Positions 1 through 10,589 of a stretch of 64,000 nucleotides of DNA are shown piece after piece. Location: positions 1,178,001-1,242,000 of the forward strand of contig CALYLX010000146.1 in NCBI GenBank assembly GCA_944990035.1, in the 5' to 3' direction. A model generated the notes under the pieces. It did no database searches. It was not told where the DNA came from and was given only the letters and a program-made list of their open reading frames with translations. Each line of letters begins with the position of its first letter. The stretch's first letter is position 1. The translations under genes and the position numbers were made by a program. The stretch is from Clitopilus passeckerianus. Lineage: Eukaryota > Basidiomycota > Agaricomycetes > Agaricales > Entolomataceae.

Positions 1-1234
1 CAGGTATCTCGCCCTCCTTCCCATCGTTCCCCTCCCCATCCTCGTCTTCATCTTCGATTTTCTGCACAGTCATCCCAGGAGGCACACCCTCCTCCCCCGC
101 ATCCTCGTGGGCATCTATCCTCGCCTTGCCCATTTTTTCTTTAATATCAGCGAAGCGAGTTTCTTCCCTCACCCTCTTCTCTTCGTCTTCATGCGCTTTT
201 ATGAGGAGTTCTTGATGTGCCTCGAGGGGTGGGTTGTACGATGTCCCGAGGTGGGGTGTGGGGACAGCTGGGAGGAGGGTGTTTAGGGCGGGGTGGGTTA
301 TTGATGTCGTTGGGGCCTAGTCGAAGTAGTTGAATTAGTTAAGTGGTTGAGGGAAGGGGAAGGAAACGAGATGGGGGAAACAGACCTTAACAGCCTTCTT
401 CGTAACATACTCCAACCCATCCTTCACCTCCTCCTCCTCTCCCTCCCGCTCAGGCGCACCCCAAACATCGTACCTCCCACTCTTCTTAACAGCCTCCGTA
501 ACCTCAGCTAACGCACTCCCGTCCTCCGTCGGGTCCACGATGGAGTTGAACGGACCTTTGCGTGGTCGTTTTCCGATTCGCAATAATCTCTCTTTCTCCT
601 CGTGTGATAAGGTGGATTTGCGTTTTTGAGAGTGAGAGGAGGGACGAGAGAAGACGGCGGGGACGGCGGAGCGCTCGGTGAGGATTTTGGTGGAGGTTAA
701 GGTGGCGGAGGAGAAGCGCATGGATTTTTTCACTAACATGGAAAGGAAAGAGGAGGCTGAGGAAGGAATGGAAGGGAGAGAAGGAGGAAAGTACCTTGAG
801 CATCTCCTTGGACATCGACTTGGAATAGATCGGTGTCTTTTAGTTTTTGGAGGGAGGTTCTGAGGATGGATCATGTCAGTTTACGGGAAGGCGAAGAATG
901 GGAGAGCTGCTGTCGATATGAAAAACAGGACGTCTTGGTGAGGAAGTCACAGTTGCAAGACCAGAATCAAGCCGAGGCCTTGGTACGAAAGAAGGGAAAG
1001 CGGAGGATGGAAAAGGAGGTGCACCTACCCCACCACTCTCTCCTCCTCTCTCATCCCTTCCAGAGCCTCCTCGACCTCCTGTATGTCAACATTCTTCCGC
1101 CATGCCTTCTTGCCTTTTCGACTTGATTGGTTATGCTGCGAAGGAGCTCCAGTCCCTGCTTTCGAGCTTTTAGTCTTCTTAACTGCAGAAGATGCGCTAG
1201 TTACGGCTACGGTTGCAGCTGGTTTTGCAGCCAT
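1..1234 (-). CDS. NOP53: NOP53-like ribosome biogenesis protein (5' part only; 3' end outside window)
   Basis: Role (family knowledge): nucleolar 60S maturation factor that recruits the Mtr4/exosome machinery for 5.8S/ITS2 processing. Seen: the ATG lies at 1232-1234 (complement), followed by a short Ala/Ser/Lys-rich head, a basic stretch ending GKKAWRKNVDI and an acidic helix EVEEALEGMREEERV. Further exons carry DLFQVDVQGD (about 790-830), a Lys/Arg-rich segment, the conserved block GPFNSIVDPTEDGSAL..AVKKSGRYDVW (about 470-560) and GTSYNPPLEAHQELL (about 200-245). These blocks occur in this order in NOP53/GLTSCR2 proteins. At least three short introns interrupt the visible part; the first donor is near 1030. 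The gene runs off the left edge, so length and C-terminus are unknown. It is divergent from the tRNA gene at 1369, with about 135 bp between them. Confidence 0.88.
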
Positions 1235-1368
1235 TGTAGCAGCAAGAGTGGATGGCCGTGTGGAGGCGGGAAAGATCAAAATGAGAACGATCGAAAAAGT
1301 TTTGGCGATTTTGGAAAGGCCATTGATGACTAGTGGGATATGGACTATCGTGGGAACAAATTGGCCAT

Positions 1369-1440
1369 GGGCTCTTGGCACAGGGGTAGCGCGCACGCTT
1401 CGCATGCGTGAGGTCGTGGGTTCAAATCCCACAGTGTCCA
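1369..1440 (+). tRNA. tRNA-Ala(CGC), copy 1, with an acceptor-stem mismatch
   Basis: A 72-nt cloverleaf without intron. The anticodon arm is CACGC-TTCGCAT-GCGTG with anticodon CGC, and the T arm is GTGGG-TTCAAAT-CCCAC. The G3:T70 wobble pair, the identity element read by alanyl-tRNA synthetase, is present. The gene differs from the copy at 27019 by one base: position 5 is T instead of A, giving a T5:T68 mismatch in the acceptor stem. Both copies have an A12:C23 mispair in the D stem. TTTT at 1441-1444 can serve as a weak pol III terminator. The copy at 27019 is the better-formed gene; this one may be functional or decaying. Confidence 0.85.
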
Positions 1441-1599
1441 TTTTAAATCGATGGCAGTTCGTTTTTATTCCGACTGGCAACTAACACAGATCATTCTGAA
1501 TATTTGAATCGTCAAGATGAGACTTGTACCAGATAAATGCTAAACGTGTGACTTCGTCGTCATTTGCACTTGCCACCAGCCGGATCCGGATCCCTACCC

Positions 1600-2179
1600 A
1601 AATCTTCCTTCGGCACCAACTGCAAACAATCATCCACTTCGAAGTTGAATTACTTTCTGCTCGGAGGAGAGCCATAACCTGCGACACCTAATCAAGGATC
1701 CTCAAAATAAGCTTTTCACCACATTGCCCCTATATCACCCCTGCAGCTCCATATTATGTACCAACCCATCGAATTTCCTTCTGAAAACCGTTGCTCTAGC
1801 TCCTCTCCTCGCCTTGCTTCCCCAGCGCCCAACATGCTGCGGAAGGAGACTATTCAAATAGCTGGTTATAACGACCCTCCAGCGCCGACTATGTAATGGC
1901 ACCACCGAAATCCAACCGGTACCACGTCAATTCAGTTCATATCGGTGCCATGGGGTCATCAGGGATGGAAATTCCCCAGGCCTCAGGCCGCAGTTCCTCT
2001 CACTTGCTCTCTTGCTTCTTTTGAATCTGCGACGATCGCGGCTAATATCAATTCCCATCGTGGATAGTGGATAGTGGATAAGATAACGTCACTCCTAGAA
2101 GCTCGTGGGTGTATATATATCGGCTTCCAGGAAACGATGTGGAAGAGCAAACTCGAACTCAAACTTGCGCTGGAACAGA
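1600..2179 (+). repeat. Promoter part of the tandem ALDH duplication, unit 1
   Basis: The stretch from about 1690 (ATCAAGGATCCTCAAAATAAGC onward, shared with 4873 onward) into the coding region is clearly alignable to the region upstream of the second ALDH copy at 4868-5367. The shift is about 3182-3188 bp, so promoter and gene were duplicated together. Weaker similarity may extend left to about 1600. A TATA-like run (TATATATAT, 2112-2120) sits about 60-70 bp before the pseudogene's ATG. From the tRNA terminator at 1444 to about 1600 nothing else was recognised. Confidence 0.7.
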
Positions 2180-4327
2180 ATGCCAACGACCTTCAGCCAC
2201 ACATTCGACTCTCCAGCTTTCAAAGGTACTTCAAACCTTGACACTGGGTTGTTCATAGGAGGGCAGTTCGTTGATCCTGTTGAACCTGCTACCATCGAGT
2301 AAGGGCATTTTCTCCTTGCTCTTTGCTCACAGTACCACCCATCTCACACAATTTTCTATCTATCTTCAGCATCTTCAACCCCTCAACCGGCGAGAAACTC
2401 GCTGCGATCCCAGCTGGGTCCTCCAAGGACGTCGATATCGCCGTTAAAGTAGCTCAGAAGGTGCGTGTTTTCTCTCCAAGCCCATATACTCCTGGCCGTG
2501 ACTTACGTCAACTTTGTGCATGTGCGCAGGCGTACAAAGCCTCCTGGAGCTTCAAAGTCCCCGGCAGCAAACGCGGGAAGATCCTCAACAAACTCGCGGA
2601 CCTCCTCGAGAAACATGCAGATGAGTTGGCTGCGCTGGAGTCGCTCAACGTTGGTCAGTACTCTCCCAAATCGGTTATTGCTATACCTTTGGTACCGATA
2701 CCAATACCTGATTTTCCTTACTATCCAGGAATGACATGGGGATTCTCGAGACATATGAGTGTTGAGGGCGCTATTAAAGCTGCACGGTACGCTGCGGACT
2801 GGGCGTATAAGGTGCATGGGAAGACTATGGAGACTACGGAGGCGAAGTTTGCGTATAGTCGACGTGAGCCGTATGGGGTCGTGGTATGTTACATCTCTCG
2901 ACATTTGTTGAAAGGTGCTCAAGATGATATGTTAGGCGATGATTCTTCCTTGGAACGTCCCTATGGTGAGATCGCGTTAACAGGTACCAGGACTGAAGCA
3001 AGCTTACATATGTTCTTTCTACGATATAGCTCTTGACGCTTTAGAAACTTGGACCTGCATTGGCGACGGGGAATACGTGCGTGATCAAGGTGCGGATTCA
3101 AACCATTGGCTCCTTCGGTCTAGGTTCCAGAGCTCATTCTGTTCTTGTCCCACAGCCTTCCGAAATCACACCTCTCTCTACACTGAGGCTCTGCCAACTC
3201 CTCAACGAAGCTGGTGTTCCGCGGGGGTGTGGTTAATGTTGTCAACGGTTATGGTACGTTTCACCTTTCCATTCCTTATCCCTTTCCTGTTCACCCAACT
3301 CACTTTGTACCATTTCAGGAAACACCGTCGGCGAAGCCCTCTCCCTCCACCCCGACATCCAGAAAATCGCATCCACGGGCACCACCTTCACCGGTCGCAA
3401 GATCCTCAAAGCATCGGCGGATAGTAACCTCAAGAACGTCACCCTCGAACTCGGTGGGGAGAGCCCTGCTATCATCTTTGACGATGCGGATTTGGAGCAG
3501 GCGATTAAGTAGGTTTCGAGGGGTATTTTGTCAGTTGCCTTAACCATTCATTCTTCTCGCCTACAACGGAGTACTGATTGGTGATGGTGACTTGGTTAAA
3601 ACAGCACGAACGCAGGCCAGGCATGTATTGCCGGCTCTCGGATATTCGTACAAGAAGGGATCTATGATAAGTTCGTCGAGCGATTACTCAGGCGGCGAAA
3701 TCTGTGGAAGCTGGGGCTGGGGACCCGCTTTTGAATCCTGAGACGCTTCACCAGCCGCTGGTTTTTGAGACTCGATGCGACGTACATCTTTCTCTCTTCC
3801 GTACCCTCTACGCCTTCCTAACTCCAGAAATTTTGTTCTTTTCTTCGTAGCGCGTCATGTCCTACATCCAATCAGGGATCTCCTCCGGCGCCTCCATCAC
3901 CACCGGCGGCGCCCAATTAGGTTTAAGTGGATACTTCATCCAACCAACGATCTTCACGAACGTCGACCACGAGTCCAAGGTCGCGAGAGAAGAGATTTTC
4001 GGTCCCGTTGTGGCGGTTTTTAAGTTTAAGACGGAGGAGGAGGAGGTTGTGGAGAGGGCGAATGATACGCTGTATGGGAGTCGGGCGATTCGGGTGGCGC
4101 ATGAGATTGAGGCGGGAACTGCTTGGGTATGTTTCATTTCAAGCCCTTTGCGGATGGATTGGATCTGACTACTGGATTTCAAGGTCAACTGTGCGCTGTG
4201 GATTGAAGAAGCTACACCGTTTGGTGGGTATAAGCAATCTGGGATTGGGAGGGAGATGGGAGAGTATGGAATTGAGACGTACACCCAAGTCAAGGGTGTC
4301 CATATCAACCTGGGGTTGAGGCTTTGA
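2180..4327 (+). pseudogene. Aldehyde dehydrogenase pseudogene (tandem copy 1)
   Basis: Same 11-exon structure as the intact copy at 5368-7522, but broken. Seen: ATG at 2180 and exons 1-5 readable (2180-2298, 2370-2460, 2530-2653, from 2729). Exon 6 contains TAG at 3042-3044 where the sister copy has a Trp codon. Exon 7 has one extra G in a G-run (about 3222-3227), shifting the frame. Exon 8 has a second Trp-to-TAG change at 3510-3512. Exon 9 lacks one base near 3680-3685. Near 4077 about ten codons (the LSCHVYTQN block) are missing. The normally invariant Lys of the GGKSP motif is Glu, and the Phe of AFTGST is Ser. The GQAC cysteine motif survives. Splice sites are mostly kept, so a transcript is possible, but a full-length enzyme is not. 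Inference: it lost function after the duplication, while copy 2 was retained. Confidence 0.88.
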
Positions 4328-5367
4328 TAGCGTATGTCGGTCATCAGCCTTGGACTTTGCTGCTACAGTACCACGACCTCGTTTGATTGGCATGTATCTT
4401 TGTTCCACTAGTATCGGTAACAGCCGTGCAAATGAAGAGCACGACTACCGCACATCGTGTTCCGCGCCTCCTTCGTCGGTCGGACGAGCCATACGCCATG
4501 ACTTCTGCGATTTTTTTATGCCCTAGATCTGCTGCCGGTGTCGCCTCCAGTCGATCGAGTAGTCTCGTAGGAAGGGGGCAACAATCAACTTCACGTACAC
4601 CCCGGCGTAAGGATCAAGAATCCGTGAGATGTCCTATGGCACAATATATTGGTAGACTCTGGATATATAGTCTTGTACGTGAACACGGCAGGTTGCTGCT
4701 GTCCTCTTGAGGACGACACTAGCAGGTCGACATAGCGGCAATCAACAACTTCTTGCGCAAAAGCCAGTTCCGAATCCCGACATAAGGCTTCTTCTCCGCA
4801 ACCGCGAGGTTCATGCCCTTCGAATTCGAATTCCTTTTTGCTCGGACTCGAGTCAAAACGTGTTATATCTTGATCAAGGATCTTCAAAATAAGCTTTTGA
4901 CCACATTGCTCCTATAGCACCCCTGCAGGTCCATACCATGAGCCCAGCCCTCGAATTTCGTTTGGCAACCTGCTGAAGCAACACCTCTCCTCCCCGGTCC
5001 TCATGTTGCGGAACAGAGTATTATATTCGAGTCAACCCCAAGCCCTCATTCCATACAAACGAGCGCCGCCTCTCCACAGTCATCTTACGCAACACGGAAA
5101 CCCAACCGACATCATCTAACTTCTACACATGCTGAACATGTGAACCGGTCAGCTGTGGCCATGGATGTCATCGGGGTGGCAATTCCTCAGTTCCCGTCAC
5201 TTCTCTTGCTTCTTCTTCGACCTATCGCGGGTAGGGTCAATCCTATCGTGGATAAGATAACGTCACCCCTCCGGGGTTTGAAGATGCATATATAGGATCC
5301 CAGAAACGATGGGGCAGCAGCATTGAACAAACTCAAACTCAAAACTCAAAACGCAAACGAAAGGACA
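4328..5367 (+). other. Spacer between ALDH copies with duplicated promoter (unit 2)
   Basis: From 4328 to about 4780 no gene was recognised. From about 4868 (the ATCAAGGATCTTCAAAATAAGC run) to 5367 the sequence aligns with the promoter of copy 1, marking the second unit of the tandem duplication. A TATA-like TATATA at 5289-5294 lies about 75 bp before the ATG of the intact gene, the same relative place as in copy 1. Confidence 0.65.
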
Positions 5368-7522
5368 ATGCCTTCGACCTTTACCCATACATTCAATTCT
5401 CCAGCTTTCAAGGGAACTTCGAACCTCGAGACTGGACTGTTCATCGGTGGTCAATTCGTGGACCCCGTCGAACCTGCTACCATCGAGTAAGGCCATTTTC
5501 TCCTGGCTCTTTCCTTACAGTGACACCCATCTCACGCAAATCTATCAATCTCCAGCATCTTCAATCCTTCAACCGGCGAGAAACTCGCTGCGATCCCGGC
5601 TGGTTCGTCTAAGGATGTCGATATTGCTGTCAAAACTGCTCAGAAGGTCCATTCTGCGTTTCCATCCTCATATAGCTTTGACTAACGTCGCCTTTACGCG
5701 TACCTGTAGGCATACAAAACCTCCTGGGGCCTAAAAGTCCCCGGCAGCGAACGCGGGAAAATCCTCAACAAGCTCGCTGATCTCATTGAGAAACATGCCG
5801 ATGAGCTGGCTGCGCTGGAGTCGCTCAACGTTGGTCAGTACTATCTTAAATTCTTTAGCTATCCCTTTGATACCTATATCTGGTTTTCCTTACTATCCAG
5901 GAATGACGTGGGGATTCTCGAGACATGGAAGCGTTGAAGGTGCGATCAAGGCTGCGAGATACTACGCTGGTTGGGCAGATAAGGTCCATGGCAAGACTAT
6001 GGAAACAAATGAGACCAAATTCGCTTATAGTCGACATGAGCCGTATGGGGTCGTGGTACGTTCGTTGCTAATCAACTTTGAAACAATATCCTGATGAAAT
6101 TATGTGGAATGAAGGCTATGATTCTTCCTTGGAACGTCCCGATGGTGAGTATCGCATCGACACCTTCGTGACCGAAGCAAGCAAGCTCAGGTTCTTTGAT
6201 GATGTAGCTCTTGACGCTGTGGAAACTCGGACCTGCATTGGCGACAGGGAATACATGCGTTCTCAAAGTGCGGATTCAAATCGCTGACTCTTCTCTAGGT
6301 TCCAGTGCTCATTCTTCCCCTCCCTTAGCCCTCTGAAATCACACCTCTCTCCACATTGAGGCTCTGTCAACTCCTCAACGAAGCTGGTGTTCCGCCGGGT
6401 GTGGTTAACATCATCAACGGGTATGGTACGTTGTAACCTTTCTCCACCCCCCTCCGCTCTTCTCTTTAGAATCAAACTAACTTCTTACCATTCTAGGCAA
6501 CACCGTCGGGGAAGCCCTCTCCCTCCACCCCGATATCCAGAAAATCGCATTCACGGGCAGCACCCTCACCGGTCGCAAGATCCTCAAAGCATCAGCAGAT
6601 AGCAACCTCAAGAACGTCACCCTCGAGCTCGGTGGGAAGAGCCCTGCTATCATTTTTGACGATGCGGATTTGGAGCAGGCTATTAAGTGGGTTTCGAGGG
6701 GTATCTTGTCAGTTCTCACCTAATCCTTCTTTGCGTCTGCGTTTCTGATCGGTGATGGCGAATTGGTTAAAACAGCACGAACGCAGGTCAAGCATGCGTC
6801 GCTGGCTCTCGGATATTCGTGCAAGAAGGAATATACGATAAATTCGTCGAGCAGTTCACTCAGGCTGCGAAGGCTATGGAAGCTGCTGCTGGGGACCCAC
6901 TTTCTTCTCCTGAGACGCTTCACCAGCCACAGGTCTCCAAGACCCAATACGATGTATGTAGCCCCCACTTTCCGGACCCTCATTTTCCACCCTCCTAACG
7001 CTTAGAAATTCTTTCCAGCGCGTCATGTCATACATTGAAGCTGGTCGCTCATCGGGTGCCTCCATCGCCACCGGCGGGGCTCAACTAGGTTCCGCAGGAT
7101 ACTTCATCCAACCCACCATCTTCACGAACGTCGACTACGAATCCAAGATCGCGAAAGAGGAGATATTCGGCCCCGTTGCGGCGGTGTTCAAGTTTAAGAC
7201 GGAGGAAGAGGTTGTGGATAGGGCGAATGATACACTGTATGGGTTGAGTTGCCATGTGTATACGCAGAATTCGAGTCGGGCGATTAGGGTTGCGCATGGG
7301 ATTGAAGCGGGAACTGCTTGGGTAGGTTTCATTTCAGGCCCTTTGTGGATATATTGGATCTGACTACTGGATTTCAAGGTTAATTGCGCGCTGTGGATTG
7401 AGGAGGCTATTCCGTTTGGTGGATATAAGCAGTCTGGGATTGGGAGGGAGATGGGAGAGTATGCGCTTGAGACGTATACCCAAGTCAAGGGTGTCCATAT
7501 TAATCTCGGGTTGAGGCTTTGA
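5368..7522 (+). CDS. Aldehyde dehydrogenase (NAD(P)+-dependent), intact tandem copy 2
   Basis: Oxidises aldehydes to acids with NAD(P)+; cytosolic or mitochondrial, substrate not predictable here. Eleven exons: 5368-5486, 5556-5646, 5710-5833, 5901-6055, 6115-6144, 6208-6267, 6329-6425, 6497-6707, 6776-6953, 7019-7321 and 7379-7522. All phases agree and give 503 residues, the usual ALDH length of about 500. Motifs: ILPWNVPM (the Asn of the oxyanion hole), [21 protein letters not shown] (Rossmann region), [10 protein letters not shown] with catalytic Glu269, GQAC with nucleophile Cys303, EEIFGPV, and [17 protein letters not shown] near the C-terminus. The donor after exon 2 (GTCCAT) and the 30-nt exon 5 are unusual but supported by the same structure in copy 1. 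It sits about 1 kb downstream of its pseudogene sister. No N-terminal targeting peptide is obvious. Confidence 0.93.
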
Positions 7523-8400
7523 TAGATCCTCTCTACCAGTAACCAATCGATTCAGTAAATAGCTCTAATTGTTTCCTCGGCCTTGCAAATGAAAACCACG
7601 ACTACGCTACATGACCTTTCAATCAGAATTCTGGGGCGTTCAGAAAAGAAGAGAAGTTTTGTCAGGTGAGAGTTGAACGTTGAATAGAGCAGAAGGTAGA
7701 GAAGGGTCCTGACAACATTTATCGCTTGTGATCATGGTGACAAAATCCTCTCAAACTCCCTGCCAACCAGTCATCATCGAATACGGATAGTACTGTACAC
7801 CGTCCAAAAGAGTTCGAAAGAACCCAAGTCCAAGAATCTATATGTACAGTACACCTCGTAAAAGAGACACAGAACACTCTGATACTGCCACTGACATGAC
7901 TCGCTGACCAGGCATATCGAATTATATAAATTACAGAAAGCAAAGGAGAGCACCCGTATGTATGTAACGTGAAGCAGAGTCCCTATTCAGAATTCTAGTA
8001 GTCCGAATGCAAGTACAGGTGGTAGCATAGATATGCTAGTGGTATGGTATGAAAGAGTCCAAGGGAGAATCGAAAAAGTATGGGTGTGGTACGAAAGATA
8101 GTCGACAACGAAACGTCCAGACAAGTGTTGAATCGTCATGAAAGAGCATGGTATCAGATATCCACAATGCAGCGTAAAATTCGCAATCCGGTTCGTGTCT
8201 TCATCCATCCGCTCGCTGCTGTCCGGCAAAGACAGCCATAGCGTTCGTTATGGGATATGTCCACTCCTAGCCCCCGCTCGCCGGAGCCAAACCCCGAGCA
8301 CCATCCTCTTCCCACCCACTTTTCCAATGGACCCATAAGCCATGGGCGCAAAGTGTTCACGGGTCCGTCGCCTCATCTACCTCCTCCTCCTCACCTCTCC
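7523..8400. other. Convergent intergenic region, no gene seen
   Basis: Lies between the 3' ends of the intact ALDH (+) and the GT69 gene (-). No open frame with recognisable protein, no tRNA and no strong repeat was found. It should hold the two 3' UTRs. Confidence 0.5.
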
Positions 8401-10465
8401 CTACCGCCTCCTAACCCCATCCACATCCGCCAAAGGATCCACACTCCCACTCGCATCAACATCAACGGGAACGAACCCCCTCTCATGCCTCACCCTAACC
8501 GCATCCATCCCCCTCGTCCCATTCCCCATCCTCTCCCAAACCGGATCTACATCCGGCCCGTCGAGGTCGCCCGCGCCGTCCCAGCCCCAGCACCATACTG
8601 TGAGGATAAGAGTCAGTGTGATTCGACAAAGAGAGAAACGAGAAGTGAAAGAGGAACTAAAACAAAAAAAAAAAGAAAAAAAGTCACAGGTCTCGCCCTC
8701 AGAAAGCACTCGAAAAAAGCAAGCCCAAGCCCAAAAAACTCGAAGCCAAAAAACCACCCACCGTTCTCCGGCCCCCCCACAAACTCCACCCTCCTAGATT
8801 CCTCCTCCACGAACAACCGGTCATGCGGGCCGAACCACGCCCGATCTTGCGGGTCTGTCCTTGGATCGTCCGGGAGACCGCCGAGCTTGACGTACCCACG
8901 TATAGAGGTGAGGTTCAAACGGGGAGGATGGATTATTTGGTAGACTTTCTGTGCGAGGAGGGGTCAGCTGGCTATTTATAGAGGATAAGAGAGAGTGTTG
9001 TACTTTATCATAAGCCAACTTGACCCTGGGCACCATAACGACTCTCCCATACCCGCTCTCCCAGTAATCGTTACAAATCAAGCTACACTCGCTCGCTGAG
9101 CACTCCCCGTCCACGATTCGGGCCATTCGGAAGCGGACTTGGCCTAGACCGGAGGCTCCCCAGCCTGTATTCGCGCTTACGCCTGCTCCTGCTCCTGAGG
9201 ATGATTTTGCGTACGAGAGGTCCCCATAAAGCGGCGCGGGGTCGAGTACGGCAATCCCGTTCCAGCAAGATTGAACTTGAACAGGAAGATGCCTCATAAA
9301 CCTCTCCCCACTCCCGGGATGATGAAACACACTCTCAAACGGGGCATTTTCGAGAGCAGTACCGTTGATATCCCTCGCTACCCAATTATCATAAAACACC
9401 GGACTCGAGATTTCGGTGTGATACATGTAATCGGCGGCGCAGGTTATGCCGGCGTTGTTTAGGCGAGATTGGTAGAGTAATTCGAGGATGTCGTCCACGC
9501 AGGGAAGGACGTCGTTCATGAAGATGATCGTGTCAAAGTATTCGTTCTCTGAGTCGCGTAACTCCAGCAACGGGACAAGGGCGGAGTTGCGGACCTCGGC
9601 CAGGTACTCGATTCGGTGGTTAAACGCGCCTCTCGTGCGCATACTCGTGCGTATGGTGATGCGGATTCCTACAGAGCGGGTAAGGGCGTCAAAGATACGG
9701 AGAAGGGCTTTTGTTTGGTCCGAAGACCCGTTCTCGTAGATGGAGATGTAGATGTTGTGGTACCCGAGGATGGCGGAGACGCGGAAGAGGGTGGAGAAGA
9801 GGTCGGGGATTATGGGGAAGGAGTTGTAGAGGTTTATTGCAAAGAAGTATTTGTGGGTTGAGGGGATTAGGACGAGGCCGTTTGGGCCAGGAACGGTTTC
9901 GACTTGTTCCTCTGACGAAGAAGAGGACGAACCCCAAGGAACCAGTCGACTCCACCAGCTAGGAGAGGCAGGAGGCAGATGTCCGACCAACGGAGCGTAC
10001 CGCTCCAACACCTGTTGGACATACAACGGCTGGGCATCGCGTGTACATGTCTTTGTGTGGTGCGGAGAGAGGTGGGTGAGGAGGTCGAGGACGCGACGGC
10101 GTTGGGCGAGGGTGGGGAGGGGGATGGGGTTGCGGGAGTGTTGGTGGGATTTTAGGCGGGGGTCTTGGGAGTGGGAGGGGGAGGTGCGTGGGCGGGTGCG
10201 GGTTACGAGGGTTGGGGAGAGCTGGATGGAGGAGAGGAGGTTAGTTGGGTTAGGTTGTGAAAAGAGCAACGAGACGCACCCATGATGAAGATGAGGAAGA
10301 AGTTAGTCTGGACACGACGAACCCCAGTAGTATTCCTATCAAGAGTACGAGGCGACGTGATATTCTTCGGTTTGGTTGGTCCTTGGACGAAGACGAGGGA
10401 TTGGTGGTGGTACGTGACCGTGACCGGATGAACGGTGATTTCTGCGGTCTGTCGTCGTAGCTCAT
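8401..10465 (-). CDS. GT69-family mannosyltransferase (CMT1/CAP59-like)
   Basis: Family role: alpha-1,3-mannosyltransferases of Cryptococcus (CMT1) and the capsule protein CAP59, type II Golgi membrane enzymes of glycan synthesis. In a non-capsulate mushroom the substrate is unknown. Exons (complement): 10465-10280, 10221-9004, 8948-8762 and 8597-8401, giving 595 residues. Residues about 38-53 (RRLVLLIGILLGFVVSRL) form a signal anchor after a basic Ser-rich cytosolic tail. The luminal domain shows YFFAINLYNSFPIIPDLF, IYISIYENGSSDQT, IIFMNDVLPCVDDILELLYQ, ITCAADYMY, ECSLICNDYW and, after the last intron, VWCWGWDGAGDLDGPD. The last intron contains a long A/T homopolymer tract (8670-8692), so its exact borders are the weakest part of the model. 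It is divergent from the CAP64-like gene with 124 bp between start codons, suggesting co-expression. Confidence 0.87.
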
Positions 10466-10589
10466 CTCACCAGACCCGGTGGAAAAGAAGAGAGTTGAGA
10501 GAGAACCTCGAAGCGGAAGTAAACCGCCTCTCCCTATCCAAATAAGGATAAACCGCGTTCCTGTCACTCTTCCTCTTTTCTCCACTCGA
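10466..10589. promoter_or_regulatory. Shared bidirectional promoter of the GT69 and CAP64-like genes
   Basis: Only 124 bp separate the two start codons (10465 on minus, 10590 on plus), so both 5' UTRs and core promoters must lie here or overlap the neighbouring exon. No clear TATA box was found on either strand. Confidence 0.6.

Noticed and set aside
1025..1480. Upstream extension of the NOP53 frame through the tRNA
   Set aside because: The extra N-terminus is the translated antisense of the tRNA gene; the family match begins at the ATG at 1234.
8257..8943. 228-codon open frame on plus over the 3' end of the GT69 gene
   Set aside because: Low-complexity Pro/Ser/Lys translation lying across exons and an intron of the well-supported minus-strand gene.
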